Source: Alteromonas_E sp965248545 (lineage in GTDB: Bacteria; Pseudomonadota; Gammaproteobacteria; Enterobacterales; Alteromonadaceae). From it: a stretch of 64,000 nucleotides of DNA. Of this stretch, positions 1 through 9,493 are shown piece by piece. A program made the position numbers and the translations under genes. The stretch's first letter is position 1; every line of letters begins with the position of its first letter. Below the pieces are notes generated by a model. It searched no databases, was not told where the DNA came from, and was given only the letters and a program-made list of their open reading frames with translations. The stretch is from positions 2,542,001-2,606,000 of the forward strand of contig OZ252110.1 in NCBI GenBank assembly GCA_965248545.1. Direction: 5' to 3'.

Positions 1-762
1 TTGCCATGGGCCGAGCTGGGCATTGATATTGTGATGGAGTGTTCTGGGGAGTTTAATTCCAGAGAAGGCATTCAGCAGCATATCGACGCAGGTGCTAAGA
101 AGGTCTTGTTGTCGCAGCCGGGCTCACCGGACATGGATGCGACCATTATCTTTGGGGTCAATCAAGACCAATTGGAATCGTCGCATCGTCTGGTTTCAAA
201 CGGCAGCTGCACGACCAATTGCATCGTACCCGTGATTTTAGCGCTTGATGAAGCCTTTGGCGTTCAAAGCGGCACCATCACCACGATTCACTCTTCGATG
301 CATGACCAGCAGGTTATCGATGCTTATCATCCTGATTTGCGCAGAACCCGAGCGGCCAGTCAGTCCATTATTCCGGTGGATACGCGTTTAGCAGTTGGTA
401 TTGAACGGATCTTACCCAAATTTGCCGGTAAGTTTGAAGCCATTGCCGTACGTGTACCTACCATCAATGTCACGGCAATGGACCTCAGCGTCACCGTTGC
501 CACCGACGTGGATATCCAAGCGGTTAATCAAGCCATCCAAGCAGCTTGTTCTGGCGCTTTGCTGAACATCTTGAGCTACACAGAAGAGCCATTAGTTTCG
601 ACCGATTTTAATCACGATGCGCATTCTTGCATTGTGGACGGAACCCAAACACGGGTCAGTCATAAACACTTAATAAAAACCTTGGTATGGTGTGACAATG
701 AGTGGGGCTTCGCCAATCGCATGCTCGACACAGCATTGGCCATGCATTCCACAGGATACTAG
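1..762 (+). CDS. epd: Erythrose-4-phosphate dehydrogenase, C-terminal part (5' end outside window)
   Basis: NAD-dependent dehydrogenase of the GAPDH superfamily that oxidises erythrose 4-phosphate to 4-phosphoerythronate for pyridoxal phosphate synthesis. The window opens inside the gene, so the first codon here is not the real start; about 253 residues remain. The catalytic cysteine lies in SNGSCTTNC (residue 70 of the fragment). TTIHSSMHDQQ, RRTRAASQSIIP, RVPTINVTAMDLSV and the end WCDNEWGFANRMLDT are all visible. MHDQQVIDAYHPDL and the C-terminus look more like Epd than GapA. The gene lies 23 bases before pgk, matching the classic epd-pgk-fba order. GapA is the main alternative and is less likely. 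Confidence 0.9.
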   Translation: MPWAELGIDIVMECSGEFNSREGIQQHIDAGAKKVLLSQPGSPDMDATIIFGVNQDQLESSHRLVSNGSCTTNCIVPVILALDEAFGVQSGTITTIHSSMHDQQVIDAYHPDLRRTRAASQSIIPVDTRLAVGIERILPKFAGKFEAIAVRVPTINVTAMDLSVTVATDVDIQAVNQAIQAACSGALLNILSYTEEPLVSTDFNHDAHSCIVDGTQTRVSHKHLIKTLVWCDNEWGFANRMLDTALAMHSTGY

Positions 763-785
763 AACACGTAATAGGAGCACAGCAA

Positions 786-1973
786 ATGACAAGCACACAC
801 TCTTCAATCAAGACCATGGACGATTTTGATTTAGCGGGCAAACGTGTCCTGATCAGACAAGATCTGAATGTACCGGTGAAAGACGGAGTGGTGACATCAG
901 ATGCGCGCATTAGAGCGTCTATTCCGACTATAAACAAAGCGCTTGAAGCGGGTGCTGCAGTAATGGTGATGTCGCACTTAGGTCGTCCGACTGAAGGGCA
1001 GCCGGAAGAAGAGTTTTCATTAAAACCGGTGGTTGATTATCTAACAAAGGCCTTAACAGCACCCGTTAGCCTGGCAAAAGACTACCTCGCAGGCGTAAAT
1101 GCCCAAGCCGGTCAGGTTACCATCCTCGAAAATGTTCGCTTCAATCCCGGTGAAAAGAAAAATGAAGACGATTTAGCTCGTCAGTATGCGGCGTTATGTG
1201 ACGTGTTTGTCATGGATGCATTCGGTACTGCGCATCGAGCGCAAGCGTCAACACATGGCGTTGCTAAGTTTGCGAACGATGCTTGTGCAGGGCCGTTACT
1301 CGCAGCCGAGTTAGATGCGCTGGGCAAAGCACTAGAAAATCCAAAGCGTCCTCTGGTGGCAATTGTGGGAGGCTCTAAGGTCTCAACCAAACTGACGGTT
1401 TTGGATAGCTTGGCCAGCAAAGTCGACCAATTGGTGGTGGGCGGCGGTATTGCGAATACCTTTATCGCGGCATCGGGACACGGCATTGGCAAATCATTAG
1501 TGGAAATGGATTTGGTCGATGAAGCCAAACGCTTGATGCAGCAAGCGGAGCAAAATGGTGGCTACATTCCAGTTCCAACAGATGTCGTGGTAGGCACAGA
1601 GTTTTCAGCAGAAGCGGCCGCAACCACTAAAGATGTGAGCGAAATTGATGCCGACGATATGGTGTTTGATATTGGTCCTGACAGTGCTGCCGCTTTGGCA
1701 AAGATTCTAGCGGAAGCCGGCACCATCGTTTGGAATGGGCCGGTGGGCGTGTTTGAATTTGATCAATTCGGCGCAGGCACAGAGGCGATTGCACATGCGA
1801 TTGCCAACAGCAGTGCGTTTTCGATTGCCGGTGGCGGTGATACTCTTGCCGCCGTTGATAAATACGCGATCGCCGACAAAGTTTCCTATATTTCGACTGG
1901 TGGGGGTGCTTTTTTGGAGTTCCTTGAAGGCAAAACCTTACCTGCAGTCGCAGTATTAGCAGAAAAATACTGA
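786..1973 (+). CDS. pgk: Phosphoglycerate kinase
   Basis: Cytosolic glycolytic enzyme transferring phosphate from 1,3-bisphosphoglycerate to ADP. The protein is 395 residues, normal for bacterial Pgk. Visible hallmarks are DLNVPVKDG near the N-terminus, MSHLGRP, the hinge and nucleotide-side motif GGSKVSTK, WNGPVGVFE, and the C-terminal nucleotide loop STGGGAFLEFLEGK. The start at 786 is preferred because AGGAGC lies 7 bases upstream at 773-778 and residue 1 then falls just before the conserved KTMDDFDLAGKRVL. An in-frame ATG at 702 lies inside epd and would add a non-conserved tail. It is probably cotranscribed with epd. Confidence 0.97.
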   Translation: MTSTHSSIKTMDDFDLAGKRVLIRQDLNVPVKDGVVTSDARIRASIPTINKALEAGAAVMVMSHLGRPTEGQPEEEFSLKPVVDYLTKALTAPVSLAKDYLAGVNAQAGQVTILENVRFNPGEKKNEDDLARQYAALCDVFVMDAFGTAHRAQASTHGVAKFANDACAGPLLAAELDALGKALENPKRPLVAIVGGSKVSTKLTVLDSLASKVDQLVVGGGIANTFIAASGHGIGKSLVEMDLVDEAKRLMQQAEQNGGYIPVPTDVVVGTEFSAEAAATTKDVSEIDADDMVFDIGPDSAAALAKILAEAGTIVWNGPVGVFEFDQFGAGTEAIAHAIANSSAFSIAGGGDTLAAVDKYAIADKVSYISTGGGAFLEFLEGKTLPAVAVLAEKY

Positions 1974-2057
1974 TAAGATACCCAAATAAGAACAACAAAC
2001 TGATTAACTTTTTACCCTACACGCCGTTCGCGGCAATGATTTAAAGGAGTCGTTTTA

Positions 2058-2957
2058 ATGGCATCTGAAGCTCAAAAGGCAATGTTAAACAACATCCAGC
2101 AAAACAATGGTTTTATTGCTGCACTTGACCAAAGTGGTGGAAGCACCCCAAAAGCGTTAAAGCTTTATGGTGTGCAAGAGGACGCCTACAACAATGACGA
2201 AGAAATGTTTGCTGCTGTGCATGCCATGCGCACACGGATCGTAACCAGTCCCGCTTTCGATGGAAAACGCATTCTGGGTGCAATTTTGTTTGAGAACACA
2301 CTTGACCGTCAGATTGAAGGTAAGTCGTCTTCTCACTACTTATGGCAAGAAAAGCAGGTTGTGCCTTTCCTTAAAGTCGATAAAGGCCTGGCCGACGAAG
2401 AAAACGGGGTTCAGGTGATGAAGCCAATGCCCGAGCTAGACACTTTACTGGCAAAAGCCAATGCACAAGATGTGTTCGGGACTAAAATGCGCTCGGTGAT
2501 CAAAATGGCGGATGCGGAAGGTATCAAAGCAGTGGTCGCGCAGCAATTCGACATCGGCCAACAGATTTTAGACGCGGGCCTAGTGCCTATCATTGAGCCT
2601 GAAGTGGATATCAACAGTCCGCAAAAAGGTCGTGCCGAGGCAATGCTCAAAACTGAATTGTTAGCGCACTTAGACAAGGTTTCTGAATCGCAGCAAGTGA
2701 TGCTAAAACTGACGTTGCCGGAAGATACTAATTTCTACGCAGACTTAGTGGCTCATCCTCGCGTATTGAAAGTGGTTGCTTTGTCGGGCGGCTATTCGCG
2801 CGAAGAGGCAAATGAGCGTCTGTCAGAAAACAATGGCATGATCGCGAGCTTCTCACGAGCGTTGACCGAAGGCTTATCGGTTAAGCAAATGGATGATGAG
2901 TTTAACGCAACACTAGATGCAACGATTGAGAGTATCTATCAAGCTTCGATTAGCTAA
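2058..2957 (+). CDS. fda: Class I fructose-bisphosphate aldolase
   Basis: Schiff-base aldolase cleaving fructose 1,6-bisphosphate into the two triose phosphates. At 299 residues it matches the short bacterial class I family (Staphylococcus Fda/FbaB type), not the zinc-dependent class II enzyme usual at this locus in enterobacteria. Visible motifs are ALDQSGGSTPKALK, GAILFE, VPFLKVDKGL, the segment VPIIEPEVDI, and LKLTLP, which carries the expected Schiff-base lysine. AAGGAG lies 9 bases before the ATG. The 84-base gap after pgk shows no terminator, so a glycolytic operon is likely. A strong hairpin follows at 2985. Replacement of the class II gene in an epd-pgk context is noteworthy. Confidence 0.95.
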   Translation: MASEAQKAMLNNIQQNNGFIAALDQSGGSTPKALKLYGVQEDAYNNDEEMFAAVHAMRTRIVTSPAFDGKRILGAILFENTLDRQIEGKSSSHYLWQEKQVVPFLKVDKGLADEENGVQVMKPMPELDTLLAKANAQDVFGTKMRSVIKMADAEGIKAVVAQQFDIGQQILDAGLVPIIEPEVDINSPQKGRAEAMLKTELLAHLDKVSESQQVMLKLTLPEDTNFYADLVAHPRVLKVVALSGGYSREEANERLSENNGMIASFSRALTEGLSVKQMDDEFNATLDATIESIYQASIS

Positions 2958-2984
2958 TCGCAGTTACTCAATCAAAATAAAAAA

Positions 2985-3010
2985 GGCAACGCAGCGCGTT
3001 GCCTTTTTTT
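2985..3010 (+). terminator. Rho-independent terminator after the aldolase gene
   Basis: A perfect 8-base stem GGCAACGC/GCGTTGCC with a 3-base loop (2985-3003) is followed by seven T. An A-rich run precedes the stem, so it can also stop minus-strand transcription from ppx, whose stop codon is 12 bases away. Confidence 0.9.
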
Positions 3011-3021
3011 GTTGCATACAT

Positions 3022-4542
3022 TTACCCAAACGTGAGGGTATAACCGAGCGCTTGAATATAATGACTTTCTTGCTCAAGGTCGGCGCTGAAAATGGGTTTA
3101 CCCACCAACCAATCCGCTGGGAAATCAAGTGTGATGTTAGACTCGTCGCAGCTGACATTGATTGTCGGCAGTACATCTTCTTGTCGCTTGATATTCAGCA
3201 ACACTGCCAGTCGCATCAAGATAATTAAACGCACAACTTTTTTGTGATCGAACAGGTCAAATTCAGGCAACTCTTGGGGGCGAATCTTCTTCCTTTGGAA
3301 CCGGACGAGGGTCGCGAGCAATAGTTGTTCTTCTTGATTAAATCCCGGCATATCAACATTTTGCAATATATAGCCGCCGTGCCGCTGCAAACCGCGCGAA
3401 TTGATCTGTAAGCCAACTTCATGCAATAACGCAGCCCAACTGAGCATACTGCGCCACACTTCTGTTTTGATCTTCCATCGGGTTGCACAAGCGTCATATA
3501 GTTCCATGACAACGCCGTGAACCAGACCTGCTTGGACTGTATCGACGTCGTAGCGCGTGGCAATACTTTGGGCTGTGCGCGAGCGCACATCGTCGTGCTC
3601 AAGTGCTTCGCTCATTTGGTACAATACGCCCTCGCGCAATGCCGAGGGTGAAAACACCATGGCATCTATCTGCAAACTTTTGAACACCCCAATCAAGATG
3701 GCCAACCCAGCGGCAAATACACCACGCCGATCCTCAGACAAAGGCTCTATGTTGAGGTTGTCGATATGTTTAGCATCAATACAGCTCTGCTTTAGCTGTT
3801 TGAGTTGCTTGAGAGTGATGGTAGACGTCGTGTCCGCACTGCCCTGGCACAAGGCAATGATCGTCTTTATCGTACCAGAAGTGCCAATGCAGGTATCCCA
3901 TCCGAATTTGCGATATCGGCTATCAATGAGTTCCAGCGCTTGCTGTGCGGCGGTAATCGCCTTATCAAATGACTTCGCTTTTAACTCACCGTTGGGAAAA
4001 AAGCGCGTCGTATAACTCACGCAACCCATTTGTAAGGAACGGCATAATTTTGCGTCGAAACCCTCGCCGATGATGAACTCTGTTGAGCCACCACCAATGT
4101 CGACGATTAACCGCTGGCCTTCAGTATGCCAATTGTGCGCAACTCCGTTGTAGATCAAACGTGCTTCTTCAATACCGGAGATTATTTCGATGGGATAGGG
4201 GAATACCTTACGTGCCGCCACAATGAATGCATGCGCATTTTTTGCCTTTCGCAGGGTGTGGGTAGCGACTATTTTCACCGAGTCGGGTTCAAAGCCTTTA
4301 AGACTCTCCGCAATCACGCCGAGGGTGTTAACGCCGCGTTCGATTGCGGCGTCATCCAACACGCCATCGTGTAAACCTTCTGCCAGTCTGACTTTTTGTT
4401 TTACTCGGTGAACAATTTGCACAGAACCGGCCACAATGCGCGCGACGACGAGATGGAAGCTATTAGAGCCCATATCCAACGCCGCGACTTTTTTTACATC
4501 GCGGGTTTCTATTTCACTTAGAACCGAATCACTCGGTGACAT
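3022..4542 (-). CDS. ppx: Exopolyphosphatase, Ppx/GppA family
   Basis: Hydrolyses terminal phosphates of inorganic polyphosphate. GppA (pppGpp hydrolase) is the close paralogue. The 506-residue length fits the family (E. coli Ppx is about 513). The ASKHA-fold phosphate loop AALDMGSNSFHLVVAR is at residues 20-35, and the second phosphate motif VDIGGGSTEFI and the segment GTSGTIKT follow. The C-terminal half matches the HD-like all-alpha domain. The start codon overlaps the end of ppk by 14 bases, so the two are translationally linked. Pairing with ppk favours polyphosphate as substrate over pppGpp. Both enzymes together set the polyphosphate pool, next to phosphate transport genes. Confidence 0.93.
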   Translation of the reverse strand: MSPSDSVLSEIETRDVKKVAALDMGSNSFHLVVARIVAGSVQIVHRVKQKVRLAEGLHDGVLDDAAIERGVNTLGVIAESLKGFEPDSVKIVATHTLRKAKNAHAFIVAARKVFPYPIEIISGIEEARLIYNGVAHNWHTEGQRLIVDIGGGSTEFIIGEGFDAKLCRSLQMGCVSYTTRFFPNGELKAKSFDKAITAAQQALELIDSRYRKFGWDTCIGTSGTIKTIIALCQGSADTTSTITLKQLKQLKQSCIDAKHIDNLNIEPLSEDRRGVFAAGLAILIGVFKSLQIDAMVFSPSALREGVLYQMSEALEHDDVRSRTAQSIATRYDVDTVQAGLVHGVVMELYDACATRWKIKTEVWRSMLSWAALLHEVGLQINSRGLQRHGGYILQNVDMPGFNQEEQLLLATLVRFQRKKIRPQELPEFDLFDHKKVVRLIILMRLAVLLNIKRQEDVLPTINVSCDESNITLDFPADWLVGKPIFSADLEQESHYIQALGYTLTFG

Positions 4543-6610
4543 ACTTCTCCTCTAGGGCACTGAGATAATGATAAATCTCAATCTGAGAACGTAGTTTCTT
4601 GCGGTTGCCCCGTTTAACGTAATGGTTTTTCTGTTGAGCATCAATATCCCGCGCTTTTAAAGTGTCCCTAAATTGGATATCGAAGATATCAACGATTTGT
4701 TGTATCAGTTCAGGGTCGTATATTGGGCAACCGACTTCAATCCGGTTGTCCATATTCCTTGTCATCCAGTCTGCTGAAGAGATGAATACCTTCTTGTCGC
4801 CGGCATTTTCAAACACCATCGCTCTGGGGTGCTCCAAAAACCGATCAACGATACTGATAATCTGGATATTCTCACTTAAGCCTGGTACACCGGGATTCAG
4901 GCTACACATTCCTCTCACAATACCACGGATCTTCACGCCGGCCTGACTGGCGCGGTATAAGTCGTCGATTAACTCCTTATCAACCAAATTGTTGATCTTA
5001 AACGTAATCATACCTTTTGCACCTTGATTAACGTGCTGTATTTCAGACCGGATCAGTGACTGAATTTTGGTTCGCGCGTTGAGCGGTGATATCTGCAAGT
5101 GTTGGAACTTGTAGCGGCGGTAAGGGTAATTGATCAAGTCAAATACATTTACTGCTTCAGTGGCGAGTTCTTGATTACGTGTGAATAAACTAAAGTCGGT
5201 ATAAATTTTGGCCGTTTTTTCATTGAAATTACCAGTACCAAAGTGTGCGTAATGGATCAGTTGTCCCTTCTCTTCTCGGCTAACGACACATAATTTACTG
5301 TGAATTTTCAGGGTTGGAATACCCAGGACTACGCGGATGCCAGCATCGGTCATGGTTTTGGACCACTCGATGTTGGCCTCTTCATCAAAGCGAGCGCGCA
5401 ATTCGACAACCACAGTCACTTTTTTGCCATTATCGACGGCATCAATTAACGAATTGATGATTCGTGAGTTACTCGCAACACGATAAATATTGATGCGAAT
5501 GGCTTTTACATTTGGGTCAACTGCGGCTTGGCGGACAAATTCGGTAACGTGCAAAAAGCGGTGATACGGATAGTAGAGCAAAATATCTTTTGCGGTTATG
5601 GCGTCAAATACGGTGTCATAATTTGAAAACGCTTTGGTATCGATTGATGGCAGCGGGTGGTGCTCCAAATAATCGCGTCCCACATTGGGAAAGCCGATAA
5701 AGTCTTTGAAGTTACGATAGTGTCCAGCGGCTAACACGGTATCTAAGCGACTGATTTTAAGCCTTTTACGCAAATCCTTGGACATATCTTGGGGCATTTC
5801 GGCATCGTGGATAACACGCACCGGCTCGGCGATTAAGCGCTGTTTCATACTCTCGGACATTTTTTCAACGTAACTTTCGTCGATCTCGTCATTGATCGAG
5901 TATTCGGCGTCTCGGGTTAGCTTGAAAGAATAGGCTTCCAAAGAGTCAAATTTGACGAAGCCTCGGAAAATGTCTTCTAAACAGAGCTGTATGATGTCGT
6001 CGAGTAGAATGATGTGTTTCTTTTTCCGGCTTTTCTCTGGAGGGATAAACACAAAGCGCGACATTTCATCCGTTGGGATTTGAATGGCGGCGAATTTGGT
6101 ATTTTTACCCTCCCGACGGATTGCGACGTAAAGGTAGACGGAGTTACCGTTTAAACGCTCGAGTAGTTCGGTCTTATTGTCGATAAGAATTGGCGCAATG
6201 TGGCGCAACACTTTGTTGCGAAATAAACTTTTGACCCAGCGCTGTTGATATTCATTTAGCTGAGTGGAGCGAACGATAAAAATATTATACCGAGCAAGCG
6301 TTTTTTCGACGTCTTTGTGAATGGCATTGAACTGTTTTGATAACGACAGTACTTTCGCTTGGATGTCTTCCATCAATTGCGTTTGGCGCTGGGCCTCTTC
6401 TTCATCACCTTCGTTTTGGGCAATGGTGATAAAACGTTTTACATCGGCTGCGCGGACCCGATAAAACTCATCTAAGTTGTTTGAATAGATGCCTAGAAAT
6501 CGAATTCTCTCGATGATGGGGTTGTTATTATCCGCTGCTTCTTGCAAAACGCGTTCATTGAACGCGAGCCAGCTCAATTCTTTTGGATAGTAGAGCTCTT
6601 CATTCTTCAT
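4529..6610 (-). CDS. ppk: Polyphosphate kinase 1
   Basis: Makes polyphosphate from ATP through a phosphohistidine intermediate, usually as a membrane-associated oligomer. The 693-residue length is typical of Ppk1. The N-terminus has the ELSWLAFNERVLQEA signature. The two phospholipase-D-like catalytic domains show IHSKLCVV (the autophosphorylated histidine), YAHFGTGNFNEKTAKIYTD and the second conserved histidine in RFLEHPRAMVF. The NRIEVGCPI segment near the C-terminus is also conserved. The start ATG at 6610 places the conserved segment at residue 11. It is the first gene of a ppk-ppx operon overlapping by 14 bases. No obvious Pho box was found in the 127-base upstream gap. Confidence 0.97.
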   Translation of the reverse strand: MKNEELYYPKELSWLAFNERVLQEAADNNNPIIERIRFLGIYSNNLDEFYRVRAADVKRFITIAQNEGDEEEAQRQTQLMEDIQAKVLSLSKQFNAIHKDVEKTLARYNIFIVRSTQLNEYQQRWVKSLFRNKVLRHIAPILIDNKTELLERLNGNSVYLYVAIRREGKNTKFAAIQIPTDEMSRFVFIPPEKSRKKKHIILLDDIIQLCLEDIFRGFVKFDSLEAYSFKLTRDAEYSINDEIDESYVEKMSESMKQRLIAEPVRVIHDAEMPQDMSKDLRKRLKISRLDTVLAAGHYRNFKDFIGFPNVGRDYLEHHPLPSIDTKAFSNYDTVFDAITAKDILLYYPYHRFLHVTEFVRQAAVDPNVKAIRINIYRVASNSRIINSLIDAVDNGKKVTVVVELRARFDEEANIEWSKTMTDAGIRVVLGIPTLKIHSKLCVVSREEKGQLIHYAHFGTGNFNEKTAKIYTDFSLFTRNQELATEAVNVFDLINYPYRRYKFQHLQISPLNARTKIQSLIRSEIQHVNQGAKGMITFKINNLVDKELIDDLYRASQAGVKIRGIVRGMCSLNPGVPGLSENIQIISIVDRFLEHPRAMVFENAGDKKVFISSADWMTRNMDNRIEVGCPIYDPELIQQIVDIFDIQFRDTLKARDIDAQQKNHYVKRGNRKKLRSQIEIYHYLSALEEKYVTE

Positions 6611-6737
6611 ATTCTAAAAACCACAGTGAAAACATCAAAATTACGACCAGTGCCAGACTGGTAAAGCCGTTTAAGGGCAATCAAATCATTGCCCAATCCT
6701 ATAGTTTACTGGCTTTGCATGTCACTAAAGTGACACA

Positions 6738-7244
6738 CTATTCTTCAAAGTTAATGTCTACCACAAGGTCATTGGCGATCGTCTCAAGCGCTTGTTGAAT
6801 ATCGTCCACATCGACTTTGTCTGGGAGGGCAACACTAAATTCGGCTTTGAACATTAGGTTGCCCCAGTTCGGCGCACTGACGCACTCAGAATCAAAGGTC
6901 ATGATATTGATATTGAATTGCTGTAACACTGACGTGATCTCACTGACAATACCAGGCTTGTCATTGCCCATCACACTGAATTTGGCGATGTTGCGTGCCG
7001 CAGGTTGTGGTGTTTTCACTGAGACCGTCTGAATGGACAAATCAGGTATGGCGTTGACTTCATCAACCAAGGCTTCTGCGGTATCAGGATTAACCGTGAC
7101 TTCTACAAAACCCGTAAACTGGCCGGCCATATGAGCAAATCGGCTGCCCTGCCAATTACCGTTATGCTTGGCAACTGCCTGCGCCAGGCTATCGACCATA
7201 CCGGGTTTATCTTCTCCGATTAGCGTCATGATTAGTGACTTCAT
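6738..7244 (-). CDS. GcvR-like protein with two ACT domains
   Basis: A 168-residue cytosolic protein made of two ACT domains, roughly residues 1-80 and 85-168. Each begins with the typical GEDKPGMV or GNDKPGIV ligand-loop signature. This architecture is that of GcvR, the antiactivator of the glycine cleavage activator GcvA, and of related amino-acid sensors. No gcvA or gcvTHP gene is nearby, so the target is unknown. The gene is divergent from pstC, with 128 bases between them holding a 16-base palindrome. It follows no clear operon. The name GcvR itself is a family-level inference. Confidence 0.75.
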   Translation of the reverse strand: MKSLIMTLIGEDKPGMVDSLAQAVAKHNGNWQGSRFAHMAGQFTGFVEVTVNPDTAEALVDEVNAIPDLSIQTVSVKTPQPAARNIAKFSVMGNDKPGIVSEITSVLQQFNINIMTFDSECVSAPNWGNLMFKAEFSVALPDKVDVDDIQQALETIANDLVVDINFEE

Positions 7245-7305
7245 CTGTGCTCCTCAAAGTGTCTAAAAGATGCTGCGTAAACACGCGCAAAATAGAATTA
7301 ATGCT

Positions 7306-7321
7306 TGCTATTACAATAGCA
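7306..7321. promoter_or_regulatory. 16-base palindrome between gcvR-like gene and pstC
   Basis: TGCTATT-AC-AATAGCA is a perfect inverted repeat with 7-base arms. It sits 62 bases before the gcvR-like start and 51 bases before pstC, so it could be an operator for either. No protein is known for it, and it does not match the Pho box consensus. Confidence 0.35.
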
Positions 7322-7372
7322 CGACTTACACTGCTGCAAGACGTTAAATGGTAACGATTTTTTGAATCACAA

Positions 7373-9493
7373 ATGCATCAGGCCCCTTTAGCTCGTCAAC
7401 GATATCGAGCCCGAGTTGACTATATCGCCCAGCGCATTGTGGTTGTGTTCGGGTGGGCAGTCTTGCTCACGTTGGCGCTGTTGATCTGGCATCTCGCCAG
7501 CCAGGCTTTGCCCTTATTCCAATCTCCCAGTATAAAACAACAAAGCACTATCGGCTTACCAGAAGGTGAGCAGGTATTGTATGTCGGTGACATTGAGCGT
7601 GGTGGGCTACTGATTACCCGCTCGGAAGACTGTGCTGCGCACTATTATATTCTTTCCGTTCAGCGCAGCTTGCAGCGGATCAAGCGTTCTCCCTACGCGT
7701 GCGATTCCCACGTGTTTGTCGATAGCCAGCATACACAGGTCTACTTGATTGAGCACTCGTCGCAAAATATCGTCCGTGTGCAACAAATCACGAGTGCCGG
7801 TTCTATTTTAAATCTTACCCCTCTGGTGAGCCGGAGTTTACCGAGTACACCTGCGGACGCAAGCCAACTGCGCGTCTCTGTGCAGCGCAATTGGGCGGTG
7901 TTTCAATACGCCGATGCACACCAGCACCAGATGTTGTGGGTGAACACGACCAACCCTACTGTCACACAATTACAAACAGCGCCATTAGGAACGCAAATGC
8001 TCGCCATGCCCGCGGCGCAAGCGAGTGTTGTGGTAGGTCCTCTAGGACCTTCTTTGTGGCCTATTCGAGAAGAGCTGACTGCGCGGGTAAAAACGACTAG
8101 CGATACGCCGTGGGTTTTCACGAGCCAAGATCCTCGTGCTGTTTACTATTCAGACAATGAAGGGCAAATCAGTAAATGGGCGGTGCGCAATATCGAAGGA
8201 TTGTTCACGTTAGAGCCGATTTTTACGACGTTTTTAAACGAACAGGAAATACCGCGTAGTGTGCACGCCGACGCGAGCGTTAACTTGGGCCTTATCTTAA
8301 CGTCGCAAAACCGCGTTGTGTTGTTTAATCGAATCACTGGCGAAAGGCTGTATCACTACGCATTAGCGAGTGCACCCAAAGACGTAAGTTGGTTTGGCGA
8401 TTACCTGTATGTTCGCCAAGCAAAGTCACTGGGTATTTGGTCTGTGCGAGACCGAGATAGTACTACAACGGTGTCATCACTGTTTCAACCTCAGCATTAT
8501 TCTGGATATGAACCTGGTAACTATGTGTGGCAGACAACCAATGCGACAGATTTCCAGTTGGCTAAATACAGTGTCGTACCTATGGTCATTGGCTCGTTGA
8601 AGGCGTCGTTGGCGGCTTTATTGGTTGCGATACCCGTAGCACTTGGTGCGGCCATTTATAGTGCCTATTTCGCTCCGGCGAGGGTTAGAGGTGTGGTAAA
8701 ACCCGTGGTCGAAATGCTTGAGGCCATACCGTCCGTAGTAATCGGCTTTATAGCCGCAGTATGGTTGGCGCCATTGGCCGATCGCTTCCTTGTCGCCGTT
8801 TTTTTGTTTTTTATCATCACTCCATTGGTATTGTTTGCTAGTGCGTTTTTTCAAACGCGAGTAACGCAGCGATTACCAGAGACACTGCGCCATTATTGGG
8901 AACTACCACTTGTTAGTTTGGTATTACTGATAATCGGCAGTGTGTGCTTAATGTATGGATTGGATGCCATGATTGGACTTGCCTCCAACTTGGGTATTCC
9001 TTTGGTTGATTGGCTGACCAATACCCAAATCAGTAAAACAACTCTGGTTGTAGCGGTGGCCCTTGGACTTGCCATCTCCCCCACAATTTTTTCCCTTGCC
9101 GATGATGCAATTGAAAGCGTGCCTGACCATTTGAAAAAAGCTTCTTTTGCGCTTGGTGCAACACAGTTGCAAACGTTGCGTAACGTGGTCCTAAAGGTCG
9201 CATTGCCAGGGATTATTGCGGCACTGATGTTAGGTTTGGGACGCGCATTTGGGGAGACCATGATCGTGCTGATGGTGACGGGTAATACACCTATTGCTGA
9301 TTGGGACTTGTTTGCCGGGTTGCGTGCCTTAACGGCGAACTTGGCAATCGAACTACCTGAGGCTGAAGTCGGCAGTGCGCACTATCGGGTGTTGTTTTTG
9401 ACCGCCTGTATGCTGTTCGTGTTTACCTTCATCATCAATACCATTGCAGAGCTATTGCGCAGTCGAGCACGTAAAATGGGGCGTGTATCGTGA
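7373..9493 (+). CDS. pstC: Phosphate ABC transporter permease PstC, long form
   Basis: Inner-membrane permease of the high-affinity phosphate importer. At 706 residues it is more than twice the length of E. coli PstC (319). After a first membrane helix near residues 25-48 comes a large probably periplasmic insert (about 55-395). The canonical permease core begins near residue 400, with EAIPSVVIGFIAAVWLAPL and the ATPase-contact loop GATQLQTLRNVVLKVALPG. The C-terminal GRAFGETMIVLMVTGN is typical of PstC. Long PstC/PstA forms occur in Vibrio and Alteromonas relatives. The ATG at 7373 has only a weak ribosome site, so a downstream start is possible. It overlaps pstA by 4 bases. Confidence 0.93.
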   Translation: MHQAPLARQRYRARVDYIAQRIVVVFGWAVLLTLALLIWHLASQALPLFQSPSIKQQSTIGLPEGEQVLYVGDIERGGLLITRSEDCAAHYYILSVQRSLQRIKRSPYACDSHVFVDSQHTQVYLIEHSSQNIVRVQQITSAGSILNLTPLVSRSLPSTPADASQLRVSVQRNWAVFQYADAHQHQMLWVNTTNPTVTQLQTAPLGTQMLAMPAAQASVVVGPLGPSLWPIREELTARVKTTSDTPWVFTSQDPRAVYYSDNEGQISKWAVRNIEGLFTLEPIFTTFLNEQEIPRSVHADASVNLGLILTSQNRVVLFNRITGERLYHYALASAPKDVSWFGDYLYVRQAKSLGIWSVRDRDSTTTVSSLFQPQHYSGYEPGNYVWQTTNATDFQLAKYSVVPMVIGSLKASLAALLVAIPVALGAAIYSAYFAPARVRGVVKPVVEMLEAIPSVVIGFIAAVWLAPLADRFLVAVFLFFIITPLVLFASAFFQTRVTQRLPETLRHYWELPLVSLVLLIIGSVCLMYGLDAMIGLASNLGIPLVDWLTNTQISKTTLVVAVALGLAISPTIFSLADDAIESVPDHLKKASFALGATQLQTLRNVVLKVALPGIIAALMLGLGRAFGETMIVLMVTGNTPIADWDLFAGLRALTANLAIELPEAEVGSAHYRVLFLTACMLFVFTFIINTIAELLRSRARKMGRVS

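Noticed and set aside
786..1998. Long antisense frame inside and after pgk
   Set aside because: It has no ribosome site or family similarity, and the sense strand encodes a highly conserved enzyme.
7245..7372. Pho box before pstC
   Set aside because: No segment of the gap matches the repeated CTGTCAT-type consensus well enough. Regulation by PhoB is likely from biology but not visible here.
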